A stretch of DNA of 64,000 bases from Acanthosepion esculentum. Taxonomy: Eukaryota; Mollusca; Cephalopoda; Sepiida; Sepiidae. Within the stretch, counting starts at the first letter, position 1. The number at the start of each line of letters is the position of its first letter. Under the pieces are notes generated by a model. The model made no database searches and was not told where the DNA came from. It worked only from the letters and a program-made list of their open reading frames with translations. Location: positions 4,772,501 to 4,836,500 of the forward strand of contig OZ038498.1 of assembly GCA_964036315.1 (NCBI GenBank), in the 5' to 3' direction. Below, in pieces: positions 58,801-61,335 of this stretch. Made by a program: the position numbers and the translations under genes.

Positions 58801-60687
58801 CCAGTTCCTTTTGTACTGGGGATATTGAGGTTATTCTGTCTCCTTTCAAAGGTGAATTTTTTTTAAAAGTTACCTTCTAGCTTTTACCTGAAAAGGCAAG
58901 GGGCCTACAAGACAGCAGGTGGTTTGAATTCAGAGTTTCCATCTCCTATACTGGTTGCCACATAAGTCTGTCCTATTTTACCCATAGTTGGGAGGAGAAT
59001 AGGGTACTAGTACCTAAGTGAATATAATGAACACTACTAGTATTCAAAATGGGCTCTCCTATTCCTCAATCCAAGCCACTAACCTTTACTTCACAAGTTG
59101 AACATCATTGTTAAAAAAAAAGCTATAGTAATTTCAAAGTTAGGTATTTTCTTACAATTGAGCAACTATTAAACAATTCTGGTTTGTGAAATTTAATTGT
59201 TTCGAAGTATAATTTTAGTTAAATTAGTTTGTAAGCATCTGTCTATATTTCTAGAGATGAGGTATTGTAACTGTTCACATTATCTGGACTGTTATCATCT
59301 TATTCAATGTTTCAGATGTATGCTCTGGTCTTCTTCAGGTGATATTTCTCACAGCAGAGGGAATAAAAACTTTGAGAGTTGCATTACTAAGGGGAATTAA
59401 CTGAAACCAAGATATCCAAAGGCATGGCACGTGGAATTAGAACACTTCCCCCGTGGACTAAATAAAGGGTTCGGTTTGGTTTGTTTTATGGCATATCAAC
59501 CTCAATGGGTTATTTAATGCCAACAAGCCTTTTATTGCTGGTAATGTTTTTTTCTTTAAAAATGTAACGCTGGTAATATTTTTTTTTTCCAAAATGCATT
59601 ACTAGTAAAAAAATTTTTAAAAAATCCTTCAAAAATTTATTGCTGGTATTAAAACCTATTTTTACACTTTCATAGTGTTTTGACTCCAGTTTGGGAGTTA
59701 ACTACTTGCCCGTAGCTGGAACCCTAACAGGTGCTACCACCCTAGGTCAGGGTGGAGCTGAAAACACCAGCAATTAAGAGGCAATTCCATGCTCCTCAAA
59801 GTCTCCTTGCTGTTGGATGTAGTTTATCAACTTAACCAGGACGCTAAAGGGTTCAGTTCGTAATTCCAAATATCACATGAAAAAGGCTGAACAACTGAAA
59901 CATGAATATGGCAAAGAAGGACAACAAATAGTGTAAATACTTGTAGTTTATAAGCAAGTTTTATATCTGTTGTATAGAGATAAAGTTTCATGGTCGACAC
60001 TTGAGTTTGAACACAGATCACCAGTGAGGAAACAATTCCAGTTTCAATATGTAGATCATGTGATGGTAAAGGAAATGTATATATGGGAATTAGCATGGTA
60101 TCTAAGTGATCACTATTTGGATTATTCGGTGGTTACTTTTTTGAGCAAGCACTATTAGTGCAAGTGTTATTCGAAGGTGTCGGACACCAGTATTGTTCAA
60201 CAGTGTTACTATAGTTGTATCTGCAATTACAAAGTCTCTACCACAAGGAGAATTATGAAAGTGACAAGTCTTCATTGACATTACAAAAGTGGCAATGAGT
60301 GTTGTTGACATCACAGAAATATTATTGGGATATAGATTCAGATTGTAAGCAAATGGTGAATTTTCTTAAAGCTATATCCGTGCCATTTTGAGCATATGTA
60401 CTAGTCATTTTTTGAACCACTAGACATCCGACCTTGTAATATCAACTCTTCAGTTTGTAATTTATACATATTCTTTTGCAGGTTACTTCTACTCACAAGA
60501 CACAGCCCAAATATGGCGAGTTGCTGAGAAACTAGAAGTTGGACTTGTTGGTGCCAATGAGAATGCAATATCAACAGCAGAAATTCCCTTTGGAGGTTTT
60601 AAACAGTCTGGCCTTGGACGAGAAGGTGGAAAGTTTGGAGTTGATGAATATCTGGAAGTTAAATACATTTGTATGGGAGGAATATGA
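16608..60687 (+). CDS. ALDH5A1: Succinate-semialdehyde dehydrogenase, mitochondrial (11 coding exons)
   Basis: Oxidises succinate semialdehyde to succinate with NAD+, the last step of the GABA shunt, in the mitochondrial matrix. Coding segments: 16608-16749, 24612-24733, 29068-29151, 29773-29943, 35744-35860, 42325-42468, 46956-47099, 49423-49581, 54062-54231, 56221-56279 and 60482-60687. They sum to 1518 nt, 505 residues plus stop, close to animal SSADH (human about 535). All introns are GT-AG and all phases agree. Seen: WNFP with Asn175, Lys198 in KPAED, the nucleotide-binding loop FTGSTEVG at 252-259, Glu276 in LELGG, Cys310 and Cys312 in TCIC, and EIFGP at 408-412. Substrate contacts of human SSADH (Arg213, Arg334, Ser498) map by spacing to Arg183, Arg304 and Ser468, which favours SSADH over other aldehyde dehydrogenases. 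The first 28 residues carry several basic and no acidic residues, as in a mitochondrial presequence. Everything between the exons is repeats or unrecognised AT-rich DNA. Confidence 0.96.
17124..17388 (-). mobile_element. HT fragment in intron 1
   Basis: Body and two heads without stem-loop. On both sides (16960-17095 and 17389-17570) lies related sequence with CTGGTGGTCTG and CTGGTGGCAGACACC, so it appears to sit between duplicated pieces of an unknown GC-richer repeat. Confidence 0.55.
17770..18094 (-). mobile_element. HT-B copy with exact 14-bp TSD
   Basis: TTTAAGTTCTATAA flanks it at 17756-17769 and 18095-18108. It has only about two array units. Very similar to the copies at 10841 and 62175. 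Confidence 0.85.
18719..19072 (-). mobile_element. HT copy
   Basis: Tail of GGTTT units, stem-loop at about 18738-18770, three array units, a shortened body and two diverged heads. Older than the HT-B copies, judging by scattered substitutions. Confidence 0.65.
19374..19651 (-). mobile_element. HT copy lacking its head
   Basis: Stem-loop and array are clear; the body stops at about 19650, directly against the 3' end of a 5S/tRNA SINE. The missing head suggests 5' truncation or a junction made by the neighbouring insertion. Confidence 0.55.
19652..20420 (-). mobile_element. Composite 5S rRNA/tRNA SINE, interrupted by HT
   Basis: Minus orientation. 5S-derived part at about 19845-19938 and 20405-20420 (includes GATCACCAAAGTTAAACAAC as reverse complement), tRNA-like part at about 19770-19845. 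An HT copy (19939-20391) sits inside the 5S part with CAGTGTTTCAATG duplicated at 19926-19938 and 20392-20404. Confidence 0.75.
19939..20391 (-). mobile_element. HT copy nested in the 5S/tRNA SINE, 13-bp TSD
   Basis: Full copy with stem-loop, six or more array units, body and single head. Its GC-rich segment at about 20204-20241 is inverted relative to other copies. Insertion after the SINE gives a relative age. Confidence 0.8.
20590..21040 (-). mobile_element. tRNA-derived SINE, long variant ending in (TA)n
   Basis: The tRNA-like 5' end lies at about 20985-21040 (reverse complement of GTAATGGATAACGGCTTGG and a B-box-like TTCGAATTCC). The core is at 20840-20900, a 3' region follows with an incidental open frame, and the (TA)n run at 20600-20627 is the 3' tail. 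A second (TA)n at 21038-21096 touches the 5' end. Related 3' regions: 31899-32025 and 34740-34890. Confidence 0.55.
21441..21810 (+). pseudogene. LINE RT C-terminal remnant (different clade)
   Basis: Two overlapping plus frames give [19 protein letters not shown] and then [13 protein letters not shown]. Together they resemble the segment after the RT domain (HIWGG....L..LDRVQ.R...., YYHG..S.EL..L.P) of CR1/jockey-like LINEs. A frameshift separates them. Not the RNase H LINE seen elsewhere in the window. Confidence 0.6.
21870..22218 (+). mobile_element. HT-B copy with exact 12-bp TSD
   Basis: One of very few sense-oriented HT copies within ALDH5A1. TCAAGTGGTCCC lies at 21858-21869 and 22219-22230. 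Head, body, three GTTGCCAGCTATACG-type units, stem-loop and an AACC-rich tail are all present. Confidence 0.85.
22371..22745 (-). mobile_element. HT copy with (TA)n inside its array
   Basis: A (TA)n run (22439-22476) and a T tract replace most of the array. Body and head follow to 22745. The 360 bp beyond it (22746-23109) hold an open frame of 162 codons that begins inside the HT body and matches nothing recognised. Confidence 0.6.
23343..23708 (-). mobile_element. HT copy
   Basis: Stem-loop slightly altered (GACATTTCAACC side), five array units, a partly deleted body (the GGGACCCTAACAGG block is missing) and one head. Confidence 0.6.
23886..24200 (+). mobile_element. tRNA-derived SINE
   Basis: GGCATGGTGGAATAATGGAT (A-box region), B-box-like AAATTCCAATTCC, core GCCTTGGATGGCAACTGG and 3' palindrome CATGTATCAAAAGATACATG. 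About 300 bp. A related AATGTGATAACCACAATAAA segment follows at 24200-24335. Confidence 0.65.
24612..24733 (+). CDS. ALDH5A1: ALDH5A1 exon, residues 48-88
   Basis: Acceptor TTTTTCTCAG, donor AAG/GTGAGG. The split first codon gives Val48. The exon encodes the N-terminal cofactor-domain strand [14 protein letters not shown] and the helix ending in SWKDTTAK. Phase 1 in, phase 0 out. The preceding intron is 7862 bp and holds at least six HT copies, LINE fragments and tRNA/5S SINEs. Confidence 0.95.
24828..25250 (-). mobile_element. Divergent HT-like copy, array-rich
   Basis: A different stem-loop (GGCATTCCAACC...TTTTATGCC) and nine or so GTATAGCTGGTAATA-type units, then directly a head at 25190-25250 with almost no body. 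A distinct, older subfamily, 95 bp after exon 2. Confidence 0.6.
25331..25915 (-). pseudogene. LINE 3' end with hairpin tail
   Basis: 25331-25375 is the shared stem-loop and GGTTTG tail. 25690-25915 matches 28170-28410 and resembles the ORF2 C-terminus at 4754. The continuous order C-terminus, 3' UTR, stem-loop on one strand supports the stem-loop as this LINE's own 3' end. Confidence 0.55.
26018..26316 (-). mobile_element. HT copy with inverted segment
   Basis: Reduced array (one or two units), shortened body and two heads. The stretch AACCCCCAAACTGGGG at about 26143-26170 is in reverse complement relative to most copies. Confidence 0.6.
26400..26710 (-). mobile_element. tRNA-derived SINE (GAAGAAGG family)
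   Basis: Complete copy of the family at 13840: the reverse complement has GACACAGTGGATAAAGGC, a B-box-like GAGTTCAATACC, then CACCTGAAGAAGGC and GACAAAGATGAGGACAATAG. Confidence 0.65.
26860..27150 (-). pseudogene. Penelope-like element GIY-YIG endonuclease remnant
   Basis: The minus strand encodes [20 protein letters not shown], then [31 protein letters not shown] and [12 protein letters not shown]. This is the GIY-YIG domain order of Penelope-like retroelements (VY.I.C.CG..Y.GETGR.L..R..EH). The YIG motif reads YKG and the frame is interrupted by a stop and by a homopolymer in the G run at 27072. No RT domain of this element was found. Confidence 0.75.
27200..27318 (+). pseudogene. Second Penelope-like fragment in opposite orientation
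   Basis: [17 protein letters not shown] is encoded on the plus strand at about 27257-27307 and is near-identical, in reverse complement, to 27046-27107. The two pieces form an inverted repeat with about 60-bp arms. Confidence 0.65.
27319..27387 (-). mobile_element. HT heads only
   Basis: Two tandem head units (GATGTAGTTTATCATCATAC type) with no body or tail, followed by 27388-27530 of unrecognised sequence with an A run. Confidence 0.5.
27530..27990 (+). pseudogene. LINE reverse transcriptase remnant (plus strand)
   Basis: Frameshifted plus-strand reading gives [15 protein letters not shown], a [13 protein letters not shown] palm segment (canonical GVPQGSVLS), a decayed catalytic box [12 protein letters not shown] (YVDD now YVDV) and [15 protein letters not shown]. 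Same LINE group as 7640-8430, opposite strand. Confidence 0.65.
28091..28415 (-). pseudogene. LINE 3' end fragment
   Basis: Paralogous to 25690-25915 over about 220 bp. A degenerate tail (TGGTTTGGTTTACTC, GCTCATTTAATACC) at 28091-28125 marks its 3' end; one half of the stem-loop is lost. Confidence 0.5.
28559..28920 (-). mobile_element. Composite 5S rRNA/tRNA SINE, most complete copy
   Basis: In sense (minus): a 5S-derived head of about 120 nt (28795-28917; includes GGGTGACCACTTGGGAATAC), a tRNA-like unit (about 28715-28795), a body, then a stem-loop GGCTTTAAATAACC...GGTTGATAAGCC (28572-28603) and tail. The stem has a compensatory change relative to the HT stem (GGCAT/ATGCC becomes GGCTT/AAGCC). 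Confidence 0.8.
29068..29151 (+). CDS. ALDH5A1: ALDH5A1 exon, residues 89-116
   Basis: An 84-nt phase 0/0 exon with acceptor CTTTTCAG and donor CAG/GTACAA. It encodes the helix beginning [10 protein letters not shown] and ending LAELLTREQ, matching the ERSS..LRKWY segment of animal SSADH. It is 148 bp downstream of a 5S/tRNA SINE and is followed by the shortest intron (621 bp), which contains a LINE remnant. Confidence 0.94.
29190..29690 (-). pseudogene. LINE 3' region and RNase H remnant in intron 3
   Basis: 29515-29690 is clearly related to the RNase H-encoding stretch at 50390-50530. 29190-29345 is a 3' UTR type also found at 41510-41705 and 63120-63270, ending in a shortened stem-loop (GCAGCATATCAACC). 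Together they fill almost the whole 621-bp intron. Confidence 0.55.
29773..29943 (+). CDS. ALDH5A1: ALDH5A1 exon, residues 117-173
   Basis: A 171-nt phase 0/0 exon between TCTATCAG and CCT/GTAAGT. It carries the family signature [18 protein letters not shown] and ends at GVTGIITP, directly before the WNFP active-site motif of the next exon. Sequence identity to known SSADH is obvious by eye. Confidence 0.96.
29990..31898. other. Intron 4, mostly unclassified
   Basis: (GA)n at about 30492-30508 and a poly(A)-like run at 31770-31795. 30566-30709 has a protein-like plus-strand reading after an acceptor-like TTTTTTTAAACTAG, broken by one stop. Otherwise AT-rich with no recognised element. Confidence 0.4.
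31899..32025 (-). mobile_element. tRNA-SINE 3' fragment with (TA)n tail
   Basis: Related to 20600-20700: (TA)n followed by CTCTCCCGTC and TATGAGGGTCA. The microsatellite is thus the tail of a retroposon. It abuts the LINE tail at 32026. Confidence 0.45.
32078..32277. other. Assembly gap (200 N)
   Basis: Exactly 200 N, probably a fixed-size placeholder. It falls between the stem-loop and the 3' UTR of a LINE that has near-identical copies at 49868 and 54383, so a collapsed repeat is the likely cause. Reading frames drawn across it are meaningless. Confidence 0.95.
32665..32953 (+). mobile_element. tRNA-derived SINE inserted in a LINE
   Basis: GGCACGGTGGGGTAATGG (A-box region), B box GAGTTCGAATTCC (close to the pol III consensus), core and 3' palindrome. 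Flanked by ATAACTTTAA and ATAACCTTAA, a likely target duplication with one mismatch. Best-preserved copy of this family. Confidence 0.75.
33716..34130 (-). mobile_element. HT copy
   Basis: Complete: tail, stem-loop, five array units (with a long T run), body and single head. A second short HT piece (34196-34302) with stem-loop and head but no body follows. Confidence 0.65.
34196..34302 (-). mobile_element. Minimal HT piece: stem-loop joined to heads
   Basis: The stem-loop arm reads CAGCAT...ATGCTG instead of GGCAT...ATGCC, a compensatory pair change. Two heads follow directly. Array and body are deleted. Confidence 0.55.
34740..35113 (-). mobile_element. tRNA-derived SINE, long variant
   Basis: Sense on minus: tRNA-like 5' end at about 35010-35070, core at 34890-34945, and a 3' region at 34740-34890 related to 20750-20840. 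A (TG)n microsatellite (35084-35113) flanks the 5' end. Confidence 0.5.
35296..35588 (-). mobile_element. HT copy, diverged
   Basis: Stem-loop largely deleted, two array units, a full but mutated body and one head. It ends about 155 bp before exon 5. Confidence 0.55.
35744..35860 (+). CDS. ALDH5A1: ALDH5A1 exon, residues 174-212 (catalytic Asn)
   Basis: A 117-nt phase 0/0 exon between TTTTACAG and CAA/GTAAGT. It begins [11 protein letters not shown]: Asn175 stabilises the thiohemiacetal oxyanion and Arg183 corresponds by spacing to a human SSADH substrate-binding arginine. Lys198 and Glu201 in KPAED contact the cofactor adenosine ribose in the family. Confidence 0.96.
36012..36395 (-). mobile_element. 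HT copy
   Basis: Stem-loop, five array units, body and a truncated head. It starts about 150 bp after the exon 5 donor. Confidence 0.6.
36396..37830. other. Intron 5 stretch with SINE fragment, mostly unclassified
   Basis: A fragment of the GAAGAAGG tRNA SINE lies at 36825-36955. 36595-36640 holds a degenerate hairpin-tail relic. 37190-37830 has several short open frames on both strands with no recognisable product. Confidence 0.4.
37831..38530 (-). mobile_element. HT copy split by an unknown insert, then LINE RNase H scrap
   Basis: Tail, stem-loop and array at 37831-37978; body and head at 38281-38452. The 300 bp between are unrecognised. 38455-38530 encodes, on minus, a [14 protein letters not shown] segment of LINE RNase H. 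Confidence 0.5.
38531..39169. other. Unclassified intron sequence
   Basis: No recognised element. 38630-38690 weakly echoes the GTGCAGTCGG motif noted at 1393 and 34755. Confidence 0.35.
39425..39702 (-). mobile_element. HT copy
   Basis: Degenerate stem-loop, two array units, and a body lacking the CTACCACC block. The sequence after its head (GCCACTCATCAGGAAACTA) also follows the HT copy ending near 34130, together with TCAACAGAA and AATAGCTTAAATACAG, so this is a duplicated HT-plus-flank segment. Confidence 0.55.
39766..40135 (-). mobile_element. HT copy with LINE-type 3' junction
   Basis: Next to the stem-loop is GATTTTTAGGATAGGTTCGTATGAACAG, the LINE 3' UTR end also seen near 43553, before HT array, body and head. 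It looks like a LINE/HT chimera. Confidence 0.5.
40415..40758 (-). mobile_element. HT copy
   Basis: Complete copy with stem-loop, three array units, well-preserved body and a head carrying a small insertion. Confidence 0.65.
40996..41200 (-). mobile_element. HT fragment (body and head)
   Basis: Begins at the GTATTAAAACCTATTTTTAC boundary; no stem-loop or array. The open frame running on past it to 41354 is not recognised. Confidence 0.5.
41508..41705 (-). mobile_element. LINE 3' UTR with hairpin tail
   Basis: Stem-loop GGCATATAAACACC...GGTTATTTAATGCC at about 41533-41566, followed by the 3' UTR type shared with 29220-29345 and 63120-63270. Confidence 0.5.
41757..42240 (-). mobile_element. 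HT copy just upstream of exon 6
   Basis: Two-headed arrangement: stem-loop, four array units, internal head (41990-42045), body and duplicated terminal head. It ends about 85 bp before the exon 6 acceptor. Confidence 0.65.
42325..42468 (+). CDS. ALDH5A1: ALDH5A1 exon, residues 213-260 (nucleotide-binding loop)
   Basis: A 144-nt phase 0/0 exon between ATTTTTCAG and AAG/GTAAGG. It encodes [17 protein letters not shown] and ends FTGSTEVGK, the Gly-rich cofactor loop. An open frame runs unbroken into it from an antisense HT copy ending about 85 bp upstream, but the acceptor and the family alignment put the exon start at 42325. Confidence 0.95.
42655..42920 (-). mobile_element. HT copy, decayed
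   Basis: Stem-loop half lost, one array unit, body missing its middle, two heads. Confidence 0.5.
43100..43552 (-). mobile_element. HT copy
   Basis: Six array units of both TTTCTGG and TATAGCTGG types, full body and one head. 43040-43095 upstream carries another stem-loop ending in GATTTTTAGGATAGG, a LINE 3' end relic. Confidence 0.6.
43553..43995 (-). mobile_element. LINE 3' scrap followed by an HT copy
   Basis: 43553-43655 is diverged LINE 3' UTR (compare 49920-50020). 43660-43995 is HT array, A run, body and head without its own stem-loop. Confidence 0.5.
43996..45160. other. Intron 6 stretch with SINE fragment
   Basis: 44120-44268 is a GAAGAAGG-family tRNA SINE fragment ending in a stray HT head (44269-44310). 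The remainder is unrecognised; 44995-45080 repeats AAAATATGGAGGCCA twice. Confidence 0.45.
45171..46280 (+). pseudogene. LINE ORF1-like remnant with zinc knuckle
   Basis: 45261-45620 has [22 protein letters not shown], an RRM-like strand/helix typical of non-LTR retrotransposon ORF1. A frameshift near 45620 leads to [16 protein letters not shown] and [15 protein letters not shown], the start of a CCHC zinc knuckle. 45935-46280 continues open without recognisable motifs. No RT follows. It lies in gene orientation in intron 6. Confidence 0.55.
46290..46940. other. Unclassified intron sequence before exon 7
   Basis: Contains several near-direct GACCAGTA/GACCAGCAG-like motifs (46530-46720), reminiscent of a decayed tandem array. 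No gene recognised. Confidence 0.35.
46956..47099 (+). CDS. ALDH5A1: ALDH5A1 exon, residues 261-308 (catalytic Glu)
   Basis: A 144-nt phase 0/0 exon between GATTTTTCAG and CAG/GTAAGT. It contains [20 protein letters not shown] with the general base Glu276, and KFRCAGQ with Arg304, six residues before the catalytic Cys as in human SSADH. The GQ-TC active-site motif is split by the following intron. Confidence 0.96.
47160..47330 (-). mobile_element. HT fragment in intron 7
   Basis: Decayed body and one head, no stem-loop. 47331-48226 beyond it is AT-rich and unrecognised. Confidence 0.5.
48227..49177 (-). mobile_element. Tc1-type DNA transposon, internally deleted
   Basis: Terminal inverted repeats of about 37 bp beginning CAGTGCTGTT at 48227 and ending at 49177, two mismatches by eye, flanked by TA on both sides (48225-48226, 49178-49179). 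An inner direct repeat of the left end (AAAAGTGACTCAC at about 48438) suggests an IR/DR architecture. At 951 bp the element is shorter than typical full-length Tc1 elements (about 1.3-1.6 kb). Confidence 0.85.
48657..49140 (-). pseudogene. Tc1 transposase catalytic domain remnant
   Basis: The minus strand reads [13 protein letters not shown] (first Asp), stops, then [27 protein letters not shown] (second Asp) and [11 protein letters not shown] (Glu), with 34 residues between the second Asp and the Glu: DD34E. At least two in-frame stops fall at about 49065-49090. The N-terminal helix-turn-helix domains are absent because coding sequence runs directly into the terminal repeat. Not functional. 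Confidence 0.85.
49423..49581 (+). CDS. ALDH5A1: ALDH5A1 exon, residues 309-361 (catalytic Cys)
   Basis: A 159-nt phase 0/0 exon between CTATTACAG and AAA/GTAAGT. It opens with TCICPNR: nucleophile Cys310 and Cys312, the CxC pair that forms the redox-switch disulfide in human SSADH. It continues [16 protein letters not shown], the conserved VGNG..G...GPLI segment. A degenerate hairpin-tail insertion starts only about 15-30 bp after the donor. Confidence 0.96.
49597..49865 (-). mobile_element. HT copy adjacent to the exon 8 donor
   Basis: Degenerate stem-loop CAGCAT...ATGCTG, no clear array, decayed body and head. Its tail begins about 15 bp past the donor. Confidence 0.5.
49868..51310 (-). 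pseudogene. RNase H-LINE copy with hairpin tail, split by HT
   Basis: 49868-49905 stem-loop, 49915-50235 3' UTR, 50240-50560 RNase H C-terminal part with [32 protein letters not shown] and [11 protein letters not shown]; 51218-51310 continues the same LINE after the HT insertion. Near-identical to 54383-55098, so a recently active family. 5'-truncated at about 51310. Confidence 0.75.
50567..51205 (-). mobile_element. HT long-form copy in a LINE, exact 12-bp TSD
   Basis: CCAACTAGTGTT at 50555-50566 and 51206-51217. Contains the array, the unique middle (about 50815-50995) also present at 6809-6955, an internal head, body and terminal head. The uninterrupted paralogous site lies at about 55062-55073. 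Confidence 0.9.
51311..51666. other. Unclassified stretch next to the U2-like segment
   Basis: A T tract followed by moderately GC-rich sequence with no recognised gene. It could be the 5' flank of the U2-like segment or part of the same element. Confidence 0.3.
51667..51900 (+). ncRNA. U2 snRNA-like 5' domain, probable pseudogene or SINE head
   Basis: 51671-51720 contains TTTCTCGGC, GGCTAAGATCA and GTGTAGTATCTGT in the order and spacing of the U2 snRNA 5' end, including the branch-site-pairing GTAGTA. Similarity fades after about 54 nt and the Sm site is missing. A hairpin GCAGGG...CCCTGC (about 51779-51796) and a run of AGCTA(T/A)GACC units (51825-51890) follow. Fits a U2-derived retroposon head or a truncated pseudogene. 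Confidence 0.55.
52085..52560. repeat. Local direct and tandem repeats
   Basis: CCTGTACACACTATTGTTAG occurs at about 52094 and 52266. A CGACACGACCG...CAATCATCAACAACCTC unit repeats at about 52330-52400, and GGAGCATCCACACATCAACC-type 27-bp units repeat three times at about 52398-52470. AATAAA (52517) lies near the end. Possibly part of a retroelement; no protein recognised. Confidence 0.55.
52708..53152 (-). mobile_element. HT copy
   Basis: Tail, stem-loop, five array units, body and head. Its array is close to the array remnant at 62541-62670, pointing to a common subfamily. Confidence 0.65.
53153..53285 (-). pseudogene. LINE RNase H scrap
   Basis: The minus strand reads [18 protein letters not shown], equivalent to YTDGS..ED..GCA at 33310 but with the catalytic Asp changed to Asn. 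No other part of the LINE is adjacent. Confidence 0.55.
53292..53740 (-). mobile_element. HT copy
   Basis: Tail, stem-loop, six array units, body with a small insertion (TATAGGGCCC) and head. Confidence 0.65.
53741..53960. mobile_element. Two HT fragments in head-to-head inversion
   Basis: 53741-53815 is HT body in sense orientation (GACCCGGGGTGG, GGGTCCCAGCTATGG). 53816-53960 is HT body and head in antisense. The junction lies in the same GC-rich segment that is inverted at 20204 and 26143. It ends about 100 bp before the exon 9 acceptor. Confidence 0.55.
54062..54231 (+). CDS. ALDH5A1: ALDH5A1 exon, residues 362-418
   Basis: A 170-nt exon, phase 0 in and phase 2 out. The acceptor reads TTTTTTCTAAACAAG, a less common AAG with an interrupted pyrimidine tract; the donor is CAG/GTAAGT. 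It encodes [25 protein letters not shown] and [12 protein letters not shown], where Glu408 and Phe410 are the conserved nicotinamide-ribose contacts. Confidence 0.95.
54383..55098 (-). pseudogene. RNase H-LINE copy with hairpin tail
   Basis: Stem-loop at 54399-54430, 3' UTR, then RNase H with [20 protein letters not shown] (about 55000-55060). Near-identical to 49868-50560. 5'-truncated at about 55098 where an HT body begins. A duplicated scrap of its 3' UTR sits at 55233-55270. Confidence 0.75.
55096..55232 (-). mobile_element. HT fragment (body and head)
   Basis: Starts mid-body at CTCATAGCTGGGACC and ends with one head. Directly joined to the 5'-truncated LINE. Confidence 0.5.
55233..56220. 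other. Intron 9 stretch, unclassified
   Basis: After the LINE scrap, 55290-55620 has a short open frame and its complement with no recognised product. An A run lies at 55934-55956. No gene seen before exon 10. Confidence 0.4.
56221..56279 (+). CDS. ALDH5A1: ALDH5A1 exon, residues 418-438
   Basis: A 59-nt micro-exon between TGCTTTCAG and CTG/GTATGT. It encodes [20 protein letters not shown], the conserved F.TEEEAI.IAN...YGLAG helix of aldehyde dehydrogenases. Both ends split codons (Arg418, Gly438) and the phases fit the neighbouring exons exactly. An HT copy begins about 32 bp past the donor. Confidence 0.94.
56312..56676 (-). mobile_element. HT copy adjacent to the exon 10 donor
   Basis: Complete, with T-run and A-run expansions in the array, well-preserved body and one head. 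The tail begins about 32 bp past the donor. Poorly matching GACAAAGTA and GACAAGAAA flank it. Confidence 0.65.
56677..57355. other. Intron 10 stretch with tetranucleotide/TA repeats
   Basis: GTAT/CATA and TA repeats at about 56720-56780 and CA runs near 56890. Otherwise AT-rich with no recognised element. Confidence 0.5.
57356..58190 (-). mobile_element. HT copy with expanded central minisatellite
   Basis: Tail and stem-loop (57370-57412), then about ten units of a 32-bp repeat (TTTCTGGTAATATTTTTCCT core) at 57440-57725, further TATAGCTGG-type units to 57990, an internal head, body and terminal head. The longest HT copy in the window. Confidence 0.75.
58300..58755 (-). mobile_element. Hairpin tail in 80-bp triplicate, followed by HT body
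   Basis: AACTCCTTATGGGTCATTTAATG occurs at exact 80-bp spacing (58321, 58401, 58481); each unit carries the full stem-loop plus AATTTAATTTTCTTGGGAG. A decayed body and head follow to 58755. Confidence 0.7.
58756..59465. other. Intron 10 stretch with SINE fragments
   Basis: 58925-59095 is a minus-strand tRNA-SINE fragment. 59236-59350 is a minus-strand piece and 59420-59465 a plus-strand piece of the GAAGAAGG-family SINE. The rest is unrecognised. Confidence 0.45.
59473..59844 (-). mobile_element. HT copy inserted in a tRNA SINE, 10-bp TSD
   Basis: TAAAGGGTTC at 59463-59472 and 59845-59854. The host SINE resumes at 59855 with AGTTCGTAATTCC. Stem-loop, four array units, body and a shortened head. 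Confidence 0.7.
59855..60470. other. Unclassified intron sequence before the last exon
   Basis: After SINE remnants to about 59945, no recognised element. Short open frames at 59827-60096 (minus) and 60102-60314 (minus) lack family resemblance. Confidence 0.35.
60482..60687 (+). CDS. ALDH5A1: ALDH5A1 terminal exon, residues 438-505 and stop
   Basis: Acceptor TTCTTTTGCAG; stop TGA at 60685-60687. It encodes GYFYSQD, NENAIS with Ser468 at the substrate-contact position, then [18 protein letters not shown] and the oligomerisation tail DEYLEVKYI. The ending MGGI resembles the C-terminus of animal SSADH. Confidence 0.96.
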
Positions 60688-60860
60688 TTATTGTTTGATA
60701 TTAAAGAGTAAAGAGAAAATTAAGGGTTAAGTAGAAGTAAACATGCAAATTAAAGTTGTTTTTTAAATACTAGAAGTATAAGAGAATCTTTCCACTAAAT
60801 CTTGTCTTTACTTGGTGTCATAAATTCTTTATTAAAACAGAATATCCTTAAGTTATATTC
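60688..60860 (+). terminator. Probable ALDH5A1 3' UTR and polyadenylation site
   Basis: AT-rich sequence follows the stop. The first good polyadenylation hexamer is ATTAAA at 60831-60836, followed by a T/GT-rich stretch (TTATATTCTGGTTTTAT), giving a short 3' UTR of about 160 nt. Transcript data would be needed to fix the site. Confidence 0.45.
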
Positions 60861-61214
60861 TGGTTTTATACCATGTATGACCTGTCTATATTGAGTGCAT
60901 GAAGCCTTACCCAGCTAAGAGTGTTGGCTGACTAAAGTCCTCGAAGGCACAAGTTAGCAACTATAATGTTGTTAATGTCTATTAGGACTTTTTCTGCTTA
61001 GACAATCATGTTGTAGTAGAGTAATACATTTCAGATGCATCAAGGAAGGTCTTCAGTGATGCACTGTCTTCATTGCCGATTTCGGGTTTTGCATCATATC
61101 GGCTCAAACAGCAACCCCGACCTGATTCAAAAAGATTCAGGCTTCCTCCTTGACACTGCAAAAAAAAAAAAAAGATTTAAGATATGGCTAGGATTCCGAC
61201 CGCTCTTATTGATA
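60861..61214. other. Intergenic sequence between ALDH5A1 and the candidate promoter
   Basis: No gene recognised. A run of 14 A lies near 61160. Confidence 0.4.
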
Positions 61215-61335
61215 TACGTCAGTCAACATCAACCAATGAAATAAGACTCCCCCCCTCCCTCCTATATAGTCGTGTCTTTTGCTTCCTCCGGTTTTGATTC
61301 GCGCTATTTTCCCTGGAATTCATAACGAGGTAAGC
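61215..61335 (+). promoter_or_regulatory. Candidate promoter and first exon of a downstream gene
   Basis: In order: a CRE-like TACGTCA (61215-61221), CCAAT (61233-61237), a C-rich run, TATATA (61263-61268), a pyrimidine-rich CTTTTGCTTCCTCC stretch, and a consensus donor GAG/GTAAGC at 61330. Order and spacing are those of a pol II promoter with a short noncoding first exon. The local CpG and GC content stands out from the AT-rich surroundings. No coding exon of such a gene is visible before the window ends. Confidence 0.4.
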
